Below, piece by piece: positions 39,886 to 50,000 of a stretch of DNA of 64,000 bases (its first letter is position 1; each line of letters opens with the position of its first letter). Made by a program: the position numbers and the translations under genes. Under the pieces are notes generated by a model, which made no database searches, had not been told where the DNA came from, and worked only from the letters and a program-made list of their open reading frames with translations. Source of the stretch: Thiohalocapsa marina (lineage in GTDB: Bacteria > Pseudomonadota > Gammaproteobacteria > Chromatiales > Chromatiaceae); assembly GCF_008632335.1 (NCBI RefSeq), contig NZ_VWXX01000013.1, positions 28,160 through 92,159 on the forward strand, read 5' to 3'.

Positions 39886-41262
39886 TCACGCCGAGACATG
39901 CGCCGAGGTCCAGCCTGCGGTGGTGGGTACCTTGAACAGTCCAACATGGTCGTATAGATGCGCATTGGGAAACCGCGCATATCCTTGCGCCCGGCTCCGG
40001 AGCTTGTGGCGACGACGCAATTGCGTGCGCACCCGCTCCTCGGCATGCGTCTTGACCCGACCGAGAACCGTCGAGCAGTTGCGGTAGTGGAAGTAGCCTG
40101 ACCAGCCCCGGAGGGCTCGATTGACGCTACCGATCATGTCCGTGAGGGCCACCGGGGTGCGGCGGCGAGTGGTCAGTTCCGTGACCAAGTCCTTGATGCG
40201 TTGCTCGGCCCGTCGCGATGGCTCCACGTGCGGATAACCCTTGCCGCTGCGGCGACTCGTTCGCCAGGCAATCCGAAACCCTAGAAAATCGAACCCGTCC
40301 GCGCGCGCATCGACCACACGGGTCTTCTGCACGTTGAGCGTGAGGTCCAGCTTCTCCAGGACCGCCGTGAAGACGGCCATGGGCTTCTCGGTACCGTAGC
40401 GACACAGGATCACCGCATCGTCGGCATACCGCACCAGCCGTGCGCCGAGTCGACGCTCCAAGTCGTGCCGTACCCAGATCCGGTCCAAGAGATGCAGATA
40501 CACGTTTGCCAGCAGTGGCGACGCGACGCCGCCCTGCGGGGTTCCCCGTCGATTCCCTTTCCCGCCCGTCGGGCGGCGCTTGCCTTGCTCATCTTCCTCG
40601 ATGACCGGAGCCTTCAGCCATTGCTTGACGAGCCCCAGAACGGGGCCGTCGACAACGCGCTCGGCGATGACGGCCATGAGCTTGGCATGGGGAATGGTGT
40701 CGAAGTATTTCGACAGATCCGCATCGATGACCTGGGTTTGCCCCCGGAAGAAGGCCTCGGCAATCGCATCGATTGCATCATGGGCCGAGCGTTGCGGACG
40801 GAATCCATACGAATGCTCGCAGAAGTCCGCCTCGAAGATCGGCTCCACCACCAGCTTGAACGCCATCTGTACGATCCGATCCCGGATCGTGGGTATCCCT
40901 AATGGGCGCTCGCTGCCATCCGGCTTGGGTATCCAGACCCGACGCACGCCATCCGCGCAGTACGTCTTCTGCTCCAGTTCCTCACGCAGTTGTGCCAAGT
41001 AGGCGTCTTTTCCGATTCCTGCCTCGATGGCCTTGAACGTGACACCATCAATTCCCGGGGCCCCGCGATTGGCACGGACGCGCTCATAAGCATGACTCAG
41101 AATGTCCGCCCGAGAGAGTTTGTCGTACAAGGCTGCGAGCGAAACGCCGGCTCTTGCTTGGCCTTGGCGTAGAGCTTCCGCTGCAACGTCCTGATCGATA
41201 TGGGAGTTGTTAGCGACATAGCCGCAATCTCCTGATCCTCCGCGCGTTGGTTGCATGCACAA
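39886..41262 (-). CDS. ltrA: group II intron reverse transcriptase/maturase
   Basis: 458 residues. RT blocks in order: WIPKPDGSERPLGIPTIRDRIVQ, YGFRPQRSAHDAI, VIDADLSKYFDTIPH, RGTPQGGVASPLLANVYL, VRYADDAVIL (catalytic YADD near residue 275) and FLGFRIAWR, followed by the maturase domain X (ALRGWSGYFHYRN). No HNH endonuclease motif follows, so it is likely an endonuclease-minus type that uses nascent DNA strands as primers. The reading frame is intact, so the intron may still be mobile. Confidence 0.92.
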   Translation of the reverse strand: MCMQPTRGGSGDCGYVANNSHIDQDVAAEALRQGQARAGVSLAALYDKLSRADILSHAYERVRANRGAPGIDGVTFKAIEAGIGKDAYLAQLREELEQKTYCADGVRRVWIPKPDGSERPLGIPTIRDRIVQMAFKLVVEPIFEADFCEHSYGFRPQRSAHDAIDAIAEAFFRGQTQVIDADLSKYFDTIPHAKLMAVIAERVVDGPVLGLVKQWLKAPVIEEDEQGKRRPTGGKGNRRGTPQGGVASPLLANVYLHLLDRIWVRHDLERRLGARLVRYADDAVILCRYGTEKPMAVFTAVLEKLDLTLNVQKTRVVDARADGFDFLGFRIAWRTSRRSGKGYPHVEPSRRAEQRIKDLVTELTTRRRTPVALTDMIGSVNRALRGWSGYFHYRNCSTVLGRVKTHAEERVRTQLRRRHKLRSRAQGYARFPNAHLYDHVGLFKVPTTAGWTSAHVSA

Positions 41263-41778
41263 AGTAGGGCTCCTTTCCTCGGGCCGGGTTGTGTTGTCCC
41301 AGGCCCTCGAACGGTACTATGAGCCCCTCCGACTCCCGTGATGACCCGCGTCGACTTCGAACTCGCCTTATACGACGCGGTTGACGGCTCTGGGCCGCCA
41401 CCGCCACGGGTCTCCCGCACTGGGACTGATTGGCTTCCATCACATGCCACCCCTGCTACCCCGGAAGAATCGATGGGACGCTCTCGTTGTCTCTTCCCAC
41501 CGGCGGCGGCCTTCCCCTTCTGACCACAGGGTCGGCTTCTTCGAGTAAGTGACGAGGCTACATCTAGGTTCGCTTGCGCTGCGGCCTGCGGTTTTGCACC
41601 CTCGGAACTCACGACCCTTGGTTACCCAAACGCCGCTCCGGGGCACTACAATGGTGTACGAGCAACTCCATCGGCGGGACTTAAACCCGCTAGCTAATCA
41701 GCCTGTTACGGCATACGGTCGGGTCTTGCCTTTTGCCCTGGGGTGCGGGGGCTCAACGGGTCTTGAGCTTAAAGAATG

Positions 41779-41905
41779 GGCGGCGGGCGCAGCGGCGCTG
41801 ATGGTGGACGTGCGCAAGCACTGGGCAGCGCCGCTGGATGATGCTCTGCTTGGGCGCTGGCAATCGATGCTGGTCAGGCGCCTCGCCGAACAGCCGCTTG
41901 AAGAT
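41779..41905 (+). pseudogene. Fic-family-like fragment
   Basis: The plus-strand frame reads LKEWAAGAAALMVDVRKHWAAPLDDALLGRWQSMLVR, which resembles the segment before the active site in Fic/DUF4172 AMPylases (LMLDVxxxWxAPLxxxxLxxWHxxL). No HPFxxGNGR catalytic motif follows and the frame is short, so it is a remnant. It lies against the 5' side of the group II intron. Confidence 0.45.
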
Positions 41906-41909
41906 TATC

Positions 41910-42040
41910 CTGGTCAGTCGTCCCGGCCGGGAAGCCGGGACCCAGACCAGGGAGGGTGGGCTTGTGCTTCACTCCAGCGTGGGTGGTGACCGCAACGTTG
42001 CTATCCCTGCCTTGGATTCCGGCATCCTGCCGGAATGACG
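41910..42040. repeat. two palindromic intergenic repeats
   Basis: A hairpin of GTCCCGGC-CGGGAA-GCCGGGAC (41920-41941), extended outward by CTGGTC/GACCAG, and a second perfect inverted repeat ATTCCGGCA-TCC-TGCCGGAAT (42016-42036) followed by GACGAGG. Both look like the short GGATTCC..GGAATGACG-type repeats common in proteobacterial genomes. Confidence 0.55.
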
Positions 42041-42122
42041 AGGAGGGGTGGCCGAATTGACGGAGAGGCAAGTGCGGCCCCTCGCGCAGCGCCAGCGCCT
42101 GCTCCCTGGTAACAAGCCCACC

Positions 42123-43187
42123 TCAAGGCCGCTCGGCTGCGCGCAAGGCCGCCACCTGTTCGATGCTCAAGCAGGTCGCTTGGGCGATCTGCGCATCACT
42201 CAGCACGCCCAGGGCGATGAGGTTACGAGCCGTCTCCCTGGCTGCTTCCCGACGGCCTTGCTGCTCGCCCTTCTGGAGTCCAATCTGCTCGCCTTTCTGG
42301 AGTCCGAGTTGCTCGCCTCTCTGCAATCCAATCCGCTCGCCTTCCTCGCGCCCTTCCTCGCGCGCCTCCTTCAACAGGGTCGCCTCATCATGCAGGGCCC
42401 GTTCCCGCACGAAGGCCAGGCGCCGGGCCTCTTCGTCCGCGCTCAACTCGCGCACTCGGTTCAGCGCCTGCTGGATCGGGGCATGCTCGACCTGTGCCAT
42501 CGTCTGTTCCTCCTGCCAATGCTCGAAAAAGGTTATCCAGGCGCCGAGTCGGGTCTGACGCGAGGCCGGGGCAGATGCCGGGGCTGGCGGCTGATCTGCG
42601 CTCGGCTGCAGCTTGGGCGCTGACGCCTGCGTCCTTGCCGCAGGGGCTCCTGCTTCCAGCACCAGACCCAGCCCAAGCCGGTCGGCCTTCTTCAGTTCGA
42701 TCAGGTTCAATTGTAGGACGTTCCCGAGTGTGACGGCGGGCTGGCGTTCATCGCGCATCTCGAAACGCCAGACGGCTTGTGCCTGCTGCGCCGGACCGTG
42801 GTCGAACAGGTCGAAGTCCAGCAGGTGGATGCCGACCGCCGCGCGCAGGGCGGTGTAGTCTTCACCCGCCTCCAGCTGCTGGCTCAGCATCCGTGCCAGA
42901 TAGAACAACCCGCGCTGGTGCCAGGCGCCGTAGCGGCGTACCTGGATCTCGACGTTGTAGCCGTGGCCGGCGGCATCACGGGCGAGCACATCCAGGATGA
43001 TGTATTTGCCGCGCAGTTCCTCGGGGCGGATGTCGGGATTGAGCACCTCCACCGACTGGATCTCGGGCAGGTCCGGGCGCAGGTCATTGATCAACGCCAC
43101 CAGCAGGTCCGGCGCCTCGCCGAACAGGCGCTTGAAGACGTAGTCGTTTTTCGGGTCGAGCAGGTCGTCGTGGAGGTCGGTGGTCAT
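42123..43187 (-). CDS. Rpn-family recombination-promoting nuclease
   Basis: 354 residues. N-terminal PD-(D/E)XK_2/transposase_31-like domain: DPKNDYVFKRLFGEAPDLLVALINDL, ILDVLARDAAGHGYNVEIQVRRYGAWHQRGLFYLARML (the D...E-x-Q core in VEIQV). The middle is Ala/Pro/Gln-rich, and the C-terminal part is charged and carries short repeats (GLQKGEQIGLQKGEQ) before a helix ending in RAAERP. Rpn proteins cleave DNA and promote RecA-independent exchange of short sequences. A second Rpn gene and a remnant lie downstream in the opposite orientation. Start at 43187 (MTTDLHDDLLDPKNDYVFKRLF) is family-typical. Confidence 0.85.
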   Translation of the reverse strand: MTTDLHDDLLDPKNDYVFKRLFGEAPDLLVALINDLRPDLPEIQSVEVLNPDIRPEELRGKYIILDVLARDAAGHGYNVEIQVRRYGAWHQRGLFYLARMLSQQLEAGEDYTALRAAVGIHLLDFDLFDHGPAQQAQAVWRFEMRDERQPAVTLGNVLQLNLIELKKADRLGLGLVLEAGAPAARTQASAPKLQPSADQPPAPASAPASRQTRLGAWITFFEHWQEEQTMAQVEHAPIQQALNRVRELSADEEARRLAFVRERALHDEATLLKEAREEGREEGERIGLQRGEQLGLQKGEQIGLQKGEQQGRREAARETARNLIALGVLSDAQIAQATCLSIEQVAALRAAERP

Positions 43188-43229
43188 GGGCGTGGGTGCG
43201 CGAGAAACGCGACGTGACGGCGGGCGCTT

Positions 43230-43451
43230 CACTATACCCGATCAGGGGCGGGGCTCAAGCGTTGCTATCACCTGATCGACGAGGGCCGCTACACGCGCGC
43301 GCAGTTGAGGGCGATCGACAGCCCCTTGAGCGGGATCTTCGAGGTGGAAATCGCCTCGGGCGAGCGGACCTCGCTGCAGGCGGCGGTGGACCGGCTGTTC
43401 CGGATCCTCCCACGGGACGAAGGGTCTTGCGATCCAGCACCGTTGAACTGA
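43230..43451 (+). pseudogene. Rpn-family C-terminal remnant
   Basis: The frame reads CYHLIDEGRYTRAQLRAIDSPLSGIFEVEIASGERTSLQAAVDRLFRILPRDE, resembling the helical linker of Rpn nucleases after the catalytic domain (YHLLDEGRY...LAALDNPVA). There is no start or nuclease core, so it is a fragment left between the two intact, divergent Rpn genes. Confidence 0.55.
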
Positions 43452-43647
43452 AGCTGTCGCGTTCCCACGCGCGCTGGCAGGAACCTGCGCTTACCAGGTC
43501 CGGGGCTAAAAGCGCGCTTCGCTGCGGATCTCGATGGCCTGCCCTGACTGGGCGAGAACGAACAGGCCCTTACGGTCGGCGTGGCGCCCGACCTGTTCCG
43601 ACACCACCATAGCGGCCACGGCACCCAGGAGCTGAATCAGCCAAGCG

Positions 43648-44562
43648 ATGGATCATGACCAGAACTTCAAGAACCTGATCCTCGACTATCCGCGCGAGGC
43701 CCTGGCCCTGTTCGCCGCCGCCGAGGCGCAAGCCATCGATGTCGGCGCCAGGATCCTGCCAATCCGCGAGGAGCAACTGAAAGAGCGCCTCGGCGAGCGC
43801 TTCCGCGAGCTCGACGTGCCGCTGCTGGTGGAGTGGCCGGACGGGCGGCGCGCTGCGCTGCTGTTCGTGCTGGAAGAGGAAACCGACCCCAAGCGCTTTT
43901 CCATCCACCGCCTGGCGCATTACTGCCTGGACCTGGCCGAACTCTACGGCACGGATCGAGTCGTGCCGGTGGTGATCTTCCTGCATCCGGGCGACTACCC
44001 GGAGCGGCTCGAACTGGGCAGCGAGCAGCGCGGCTACCTCCAGTTCAGCTACCTGCACACAGCATTGTTCCGGCTACGGGCGCGGGAGTATCTGGACAGC
44101 GACAACCTCGTCGCCCGCCTGGCGCTGCCGACCATGGCCTTCGCGCCCGAGGAGAAGTTCGAGGTCATCGCTGCTGCGACCCGCGGTCTGACCGAGCTGG
44201 AACCGGACCCCGAGCGGCGACTCAAATACGCCGATTTCATCGACATCTATGCCATGCTGGACGAGAATGAATGGGAAGCCTACCGCCAGCGCTATCCGCA
44301 AGAGGCCACCACGATGACCGGATTTGCTGCCAGATTTACCGAACAAGGTCGCCAGCTGGGGCACCAGCAGGGCCTTGAACAGGGCCTTGAGCGTGAGACC
44401 ACGCTGGTCCTTCGCCTGCTCAAGCGCCGGCTTGGCAGGGTCGCGGACCATCAACGCGAGCACATCCAATCGCTCCCGGTGGAGCAGATCGAGACCCTGG
44501 GCGAAGACCTGCTGGATTTCACCAGTCCCGCCGACCTCGAGGCCTGGCTCGCCCGTCACTGA
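43648..44562 (+). CDS. Rpn-type nuclease with C-terminal DUF4351
   Basis: 304 residues. PD-(D/E)XK-like core: LLVEWPDGRRAALLFVLEEETDPKRFSIHRLAHYCLDLAELY and VVPVVIFLHPGDYPERLEL. C-terminal DUF4351 starts near residue 248 (ETTLVLRLLKRRLGRVADHQREHIQSLPVEQIETLGEDLLDFTSPADLEAWL). Same broad family as the neighbour at 42123-43187 but of the shorter, DUF4351 type. Probably a selfish or recombination-linked gene; no transposase partner is seen. Confidence 0.82.
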   Translation: MDHDQNFKNLILDYPREALALFAAAEAQAIDVGARILPIREEQLKERLGERFRELDVPLLVEWPDGRRAALLFVLEEETDPKRFSIHRLAHYCLDLAELYGTDRVVPVVIFLHPGDYPERLELGSEQRGYLQFSYLHTALFRLRAREYLDSDNLVARLALPTMAFAPEEKFEVIAAATRGLTELEPDPERRLKYADFIDIYAMLDENEWEAYRQRYPQEATTMTGFAARFTEQGRQLGHQQGLEQGLERETTLVLRLLKRRLGRVADHQREHIQSLPVEQIETLGEDLLDFTSPADLEAWLARH

Positions 44563-44743
44563 GGCTTCCTCCGGCTGGTGTTCCGCCTATACAGGAATCA
44601 GGGTCCGCAGGGTCTTGTCTTTCGCCTTTGATCCCAGGCCAGTCGCGTGGTGATCCTACCCAGCTATCCGTGCCAGCAACAGGCTTGCGAGGCAACGCGC
44701 TTGCGCCTAGGCTCGTTGATGATGTCAACAACCGGTGCAGCCC

Positions 44744-44839
44744 ATGGCGACTATGAACGTCCGCATTCCGGACGCGATCGACGATGCTTTCAGCCGCGCG
44801 TTTTGCGGACAGAACGAGAGCGCTGTGATCCAAGGATAA
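44744..44839 (+). pseudogene. truncated ribbon-helix-helix antitoxin
   Basis: MATMNVRIPDAIDDAFSRAFCGQNESAVIQG, then a stop after 31 residues. The start is typical of short RHH antitoxins (MNVRIPD-IDEAF...F-GQNKSAVI), which normally continue for another 40 or so residues. Downstream there is a fragment reading AFIALAALNRS in another frame, compatible with a VapC C-terminus. Taken as the decayed end of a toxin-antitoxin locus. Confidence 0.4.
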
Positions 44840-44900
44840 TGCGTTTATCGCACTGGCTGCGTTGAATCGCTCAGTACACTTTGCCCCACAGGCACTCACA

Positions 44901-45812
44901 ATGAAGACCCTCACGCTCCTCCTCTCCGTCCTGTTGCTCCCCCTGCTGGCACAGGCCCAGTCTATTGATGAAGCCGCCTTCAAGGCCGCGCTCAAGCAGA
45001 TGCAGGCTGCACCCGTGCAGCATGTCACCGTCGGCGACATCGATATCGCCTATAAAAGCCTCGGTCAAGGTGAGCCGCTGTTTGCCATCACCGGCAACGG
45101 CGACACCATGGACCTGTGGAGCCCGCTTTTTATCCAGGGGCTCGCGCAAGGGCGCAAGGTCTATCTCTTTGACAACCGCGGCGCGGGACTGACCACCAGT
45201 GGCAGCAAGCCCTTCAGTATCGAGCAGTTTGCCAAGGACACGGCCGGCTTCATCCGCGCCATGGGCTATGAAAAGACCGACCTGCTCGGGTTCTCCATGG
45301 GCTCACGCATCGCAGCCCAGCTCACCATCGACCAGCCCGCGCTGATCAACACGCTCGTGCTCTATGGCTGTGCGCCCGGTGGTGCGGCCGAGATCAAGCG
45401 CAGCGCCGCGGTGCAGCAGCGCTTCGCTGATACCTCCGGCACGCCCGAGCAGAAGGCGCAACGGATGTTCAGCCTGCTGATCCCCGAGCGCTGGCGACAA
45501 GCCCACCCGGACCCGTCGACCTATTTCCCGCCAGTGACCGAAACCATCAGCCCAGAGGTCCGCGCCAAGCAAAACGCAGCGGTTGCCAACTGGCCCGGAA
45601 TCGACCAACAGCTCCTGTCCATTCGCACACCGACCCTGATCATGGCCGGCACCGAGGATGAGGTGGTGCCGCCGGGCAACGCGCTCACCTTGGCGCGACA
45701 GATTCGCGCCTCCTGGCTGGTGCGTTTCCGCGACGGCGGTCATGGCATGATGTATCAGTTCCCGACGCAAATGGCGGAGGTCGTCAACACCTTCCTGGCC
45801 ACCGCGAACTGA
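44901..45812 (+). CDS. secreted alpha/beta hydrolase
   Basis: 303 residues with a Sec signal peptide (MKTLTLLLSVLLLPLLAQAQS). Hydrolase core: DNRGAGLTT, nucleophile elbow GFSMGSRIAA (Ser), acid AGTEDEVVPP (Asp), His in RDGGHGMMYQ. Likely periplasmic. The start at 44901 is chosen because it begins the signal peptide; an upstream ATG at 44862 in frame would bury it. Substrate unknown; related to 3-oxoadipate enol-lactonase-type hydrolases. It converges with the next gene. Confidence 0.82.
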   Translation: MKTLTLLLSVLLLPLLAQAQSIDEAAFKAALKQMQAAPVQHVTVGDIDIAYKSLGQGEPLFAITGNGDTMDLWSPLFIQGLAQGRKVYLFDNRGAGLTTSGSKPFSIEQFAKDTAGFIRAMGYEKTDLLGFSMGSRIAAQLTIDQPALINTLVLYGCAPGGAAEIKRSAAVQQRFADTSGTPEQKAQRMFSLLIPERWRQAHPDPSTYFPPVTETISPEVRAKQNAAVANWPGIDQQLLSIRTPTLIMAGTEDEVVPPGNALTLARQIRASWLVRFRDGGHGMMYQFPTQMAEVVNTFLATAN

Positions 45813-45836
45813 TGGTCGGACGCTGTCCGGTGCCGA

Positions 45837-46973
45837 CTACTTCATGCCGACCGGGGTGGAGTGAGACACCGCGCTGGTGTCCTGCGGACCCATCTCGCGG
45901 GTGAGCAGCTTGCCGCCGGCCTGCTTCAGGGCCTCATGGAGGTCGACCACGAGCACGCTCTGATGGCCATAGGTCTTCCAATGGTAATGCAGTTTCTGCA
46001 GGTCGCTGACGGCGGTCCAGGTGGTGATCTCGGGCTCGGTCTCGGCGGTGCCGGGTGGTGAGGCATTGGAGCCGAAGGGGATATCGAAGTTGTTCAGGAG
46101 ATGAAACAGGGTCGAGACCGCCGCGTCGGTCGTCGGCTGCTCCGGAATGTTCTGGGTGAAGAAGACCATGCGCACGAAGCGTGACGGCGGCGTGAAATCG
46201 CCGGGCAGGCCAAGGGCTCCAGCACCCACGCCGAACGGCTGCAGCTCGAGATCGCCAAGCGTCTCCGACTTTGGGTAGTCGGCGGTGAGGTTGACGTAGT
46301 TGTTCAGATTGCTCAGATGCCACTCGAAACCGGGCGCGTTGGTGAGCACGCGAACCGGGTTGTCATACACCTTCAGCGCGCCACCAACGGGCTCGATCGT
46401 GATCGCCTGGCCTGAGGCGTCCTGAACCTTGTAGTGCACATCGGGAACCGCACCGAGGAGGTCGAGCTTGACCGGCAGCACGGCGATCTGATCGATGTGC
46501 TCCTTGACTGCCTCGACGGAGTCGAAGCTGGCCAGCAGCCAGGTCACCACCTGAGCGGGCGAGAGTCCCTTGGCGCTGTTCTGCGGCGTGACCTCGGCAT
46601 ACTCGGCATAGCCGGGGAAGTAGAACAGGGCCGCGTTGAGCCCCTTCTCGTTCAGGCCGTCGACGATCATGTCGTAGTTGGTATCGACCGTGGCGCCGAT
46701 GAAGCCATAGGTTGATGTGTAACTCAGTCCGTTGCTGCCGGTCTCGGTGGTGCCGGTGAACGCGGAGCCCTTTGGCCAGACGGCGAGCTGGGAGTTGAGG
46801 GATGTGCCGAACTCGAGTGTGCGCCCGACGACCACTCCGCCATCTTTGGCGGTGAGCGCGCCGCCGGTGCAGGCAAGTGCCTGTGGGCCGCTCAGGGTTG
46901 CGCTGATGATGGCGGCCCCGGTGATGCGTGCAAAAATCGATTTGATCAATCTCTTCTCCGTTTCCAGTTTCAT
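45837..46973 (-). CDS. choloylglycine hydrolase / penicillin V acylase family amidase
   Basis: 378 residues, Ntn hydrolase that breaks linear amides (bile-salt, penicillin V or N-acyl homoserine lactone-type). After a signal peptide the mature N-terminus would be Cys in LACTGGALTAKDGGVVVGRTLEFG, the nucleophile exposed by cleavage. Later landmarks: DGLNEKGLNAALFYFPGYAEY, VYDNPVRVLTNAPGFEWHL and FVRMVFF. The active-site Cys, Arg and Asn appear present. The protein is presumably periplasmic or surface exposed. It lies downstream of the giant autotransporter on the same strand (111-bp gap). A dead paralogue is at 60011-60820. Confidence 0.85.
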   Translation of the reverse strand: MKLETEKRLIKSIFARITGAAIISATLSGPQALACTGGALTAKDGGVVVGRTLEFGTSLNSQLAVWPKGSAFTGTTETGSNGLSYTSTYGFIGATVDTNYDMIVDGLNEKGLNAALFYFPGYAEYAEVTPQNSAKGLSPAQVVTWLLASFDSVEAVKEHIDQIAVLPVKLDLLGAVPDVHYKVQDASGQAITIEPVGGALKVYDNPVRVLTNAPGFEWHLSNLNNYVNLTADYPKSETLGDLELQPFGVGAGALGLPGDFTPPSRFVRMVFFTQNIPEQPTTDAAVSTLFHLLNNFDIPFGSNASPPGTAETEPEITTWTAVSDLQKLHYHWKTYGHQSVLVVDLHEALKQAGGKLLTREMGPQDTSAVSHSTPVGMK

Positions 46974-47084
46974 GAGGCTGTTCTTGGATGCACGTGAACA
47001 GCTGGTACGCGTTGGTCAGTCGGCGCTCGTTGCCGACCAGGTTGTTGGTCAAGGCGCGGTGCCTGGAGATTGCCTTGATTGATC

Positions 47085-50000
47085 TCAGAACCGCAGTTCG
47101 AGTTGTGCGGAACCGCCGTAGTCGTTGCTGTTTTGAGACAGGGCGGTCTGGGCCTGTAACGAGACCGAGAGGTTGTCCTTCAGCTGCGCCTGGAATCCAG
47201 CGATGAGATCACCGCGGTAGCGGTCGACGGTCATGCTGTGGTTGAGCGTGCCGAGCGCGATATCGGCGTCTTTGAGCTTGGAGCGCCCGTGCACGCTGGG
47301 ATCATTGAGTACCGCGGTGACGCCTGCGCGCAGGAAGGCCCGCATGGCCTGGTCATTGGCCGTAAAGGCCCGACCCAGTTCGATCATCGGGGTCAGTGCA
47401 AGCCAGCCATCGTTGACCGAGTCCACCTGCCAATTGAGCGGGCCGTTCCCGCTTTCGCTGAAGCCATCCTGCCAGACCCGGGTATAGGCCAATGCGGCTG
47501 AGGGCTTGGTGTAATAGCCGCGCTCGCCCAAGTACAGGGCCGACGCGCGCAGCTCGGCGCCGAGGAAGCGCCCATCGATCTCGGAATTGGCCTGCTGCCA
47601 CCGATTGGCGAAGCGGTAGGCGCGGTCATAATCGAGCGCATACATCCCGGCGCCTAGCGATGCCGACAGGGTGTAACGTCCGATCTCGCGCTTCAGCGCC
47701 AAGCCCAGCGAATAGCGCTCGCCGTCCTGCGAAAAATTGCTGCCATCGATGGACAGCGTCTCGAACAGGCCGGTAACGCCCAGGAAGGTATCGGGTGCGA
47801 TCTCATGCTGCGCGCCCAGCGCCAGGCCCCAGGCGGTTTCGGAGAACTCCGGGCTCTCGTCGGCCTCGTCCTGCTGCAGGCGCGAGCCGAGCACCTGCGC
47901 CCAAGCGCAGTTGCTCTGGCGTAGGACGTCGACACCCGCCGCCGGGTCCATGGTCGGACAGCCCTGCATTAGCTGATTGAGCCGATACGAGACCGAGAAT
48001 GCGCGCGACGCCCCGATCAGATGCTCATCCGGGGTCTGGTGATCGTAGAGGGCTTCAAGCTCATCGGTCGAGGTGGTGTTGAGGATGGTGGTCGCCAGCA
48101 TTGACAAGGCGTCTTCCGTATCGTCGGTGTCCATAGCCGCCTCGGCCGTTGCCACCGCATTCACAGCATTGGCGGTTGCGCTGTCTGTGCGGGCCGTTGC
48201 CGCAGTGCCCTGCTCCGCGGCCGTGCTCCTCTCGTCTGCCTCAATGGCTGCCAGTGCGCGGCTCAGATAGTTGGCGTAGCTGAGCTCGTTGTCTTCCAGG
48301 TCGGCCCCCGCGGCGCGGCCGGAATAGTCAATCTTGTACTTGATGTAGAGATTGTCGTAATCGTCGTCGTGATAAAGCGTATAGGTGACGGCTGGGGTGC
48401 TGACCGCCGTCGCGCTCAAATTATGTAAGGTGGCTCCACCCTTCAGTGAAGCAAACTTGAACTGGCCTTTGTCCCCGCTGGAAAAGGTCGTGCCCCCCAC
48501 CAGAACGGGCTTGACCTCCCCGGTCAGCTTGACACCTCCCTCCTGATTCATTCCATCCAGGACGACCTGGTCGTTCGACAGGCTCCCATCCGTATTCTGC
48601 TGGAGATCGATCCAGAGCGTTCCGGCCTCGGTGTAGGTTCCGCCAAAGCTGACCGTACTCGTGCCGACCGTGCCTTGACCATGGGGCGACATGATGCTGC
48701 CGTTGTCGCCGGTATAGTGGCCGAGCTCGCCCAGATAGACGCTCGTGCCCGCGTTGAAAGTTGCGCCCTGCTGGCTCCAGAACGAGGTCCGGTTGGCATC
48801 ATCGAGTTGCAATGAGCCCGAGATGATGCCTCCGCTCATGTTGCGGATCCTGAGTGCCCCCTTGTTGTCGTTGGCAATGACCACCGAGTCCGCATTGGCG
48901 CTTTGGATCGTACCCTGGTTCTCGATCATGTTGGAATAGTTGATCGATCCGTCTTTGTTATAGGTAGACCGCCCGCCCAGCACAGTGATCGTCTCGTAGG
49001 AGGACGTGCTCGTCGTCTGGACCAGTCCGCCCTTCTCGACGTAGATTTGCGTGGTGCCTCGGCAGCTGGCGTCCGCGCACTGGTCATTCGTGGCCTGGTT
49101 GCCATCCGGATCATCGGTGCCGGTTTCCGAGGATTGGGCGAGGATCGCCCGAGCGTTCTCACCATCGGCCGTCACCGAGCCGCTGATGCGAATCTTCAAC
49201 CCGCCGGCATAGCTATCGCCGCCCGACGCGCTCTGCGCGAAGACGCCATGCGCGCCGTCGCCCTCGACGTGGATCGAGCCATCGACGGTGATATCGACAT
49301 AGCCTCCGTCGCCATCACCTCCGGCGCTGCCGATGTAGCTTTTAACCTGTCCTGTCGGCCCAATGGTGCCGGCAGCGCCGCCACCACCACCAACCGACTG
49401 CGCCGCGATCCCGTGGGCGTTCTCGCCCGTCGTGTGAATGAAGCCGCTGCTCGTGATGTCGATATTGATGTCGCCGCCGTCGCCACCATCGGCACCGTCG
49501 TCCTCATGAGCGATCGACGCCCCCAAGGTCTCGTAAAAATTGGCAATGGTGTTGACGAGGTTTCCCTCGATATCACCGGCCGTACCACCGCCACCGCCCA
49601 CCGACTGGGCATAGATGCCCATGGCTCCGGAGCCCGCGGTCTTGATGCTGCCGCTGTTGGTGACGGTCACATCGCCGCCGTTGCCGCCCCCCGAGCCACG
49701 CCCCGCGACGGTGATCGAGGTCAGCAGCCCCTGGCTGCCATCGCCACCGCTGCCACCGCCACCACCCACGGATTGGGCGTAGATGGCCGTGGCGCTATCG
49801 GCAAGCGTGATCAGCGTGGCGTCGTTTTCCACCGTGACCTGGCCGCCGTTGCCCGCGGCCCCACCCTTGCCGCCGATGCTGATCTCGAAGTCCAGCTCAG
49901 TCTTGGGGAAGCCCTTCACCTCCTTGTAGGTATCGTACATGTCGTCCAGGATCTCGAAGGTGTCGTAGGTATCCGCGACCCAGCCGGTGAGTCCGGGCGC

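Larger units (their letters stand above)
39796..41770 (-). mobile_element. group II intron (approximate limits)
   Basis: The reverse transcriptase reading frame, a domain V hairpin right after its stop, and a structured GC-rich leader of about 500 bp upstream define a group II intron on the minus strand. The 3' limit is placed after the likely domain VI (GGGCTGGCTACTGCG...GGCTAG). The 5' limit is uncertain: no clean GTGYG start is visible, but conserved-looking leader structure such as GCGGGTTTAAGTCCCGC (41674-41690) belongs to it. The flanks are gene remnants (DUF29 and Fic-like). Confidence 0.7.

Noticed and set aside
41674..41690. tRNA T-arm-like stem (GCGGGTTTAAGTCCCGC)
   Set aside because: No acceptor or anticodon stem fits; it belongs to the group II intron leader.
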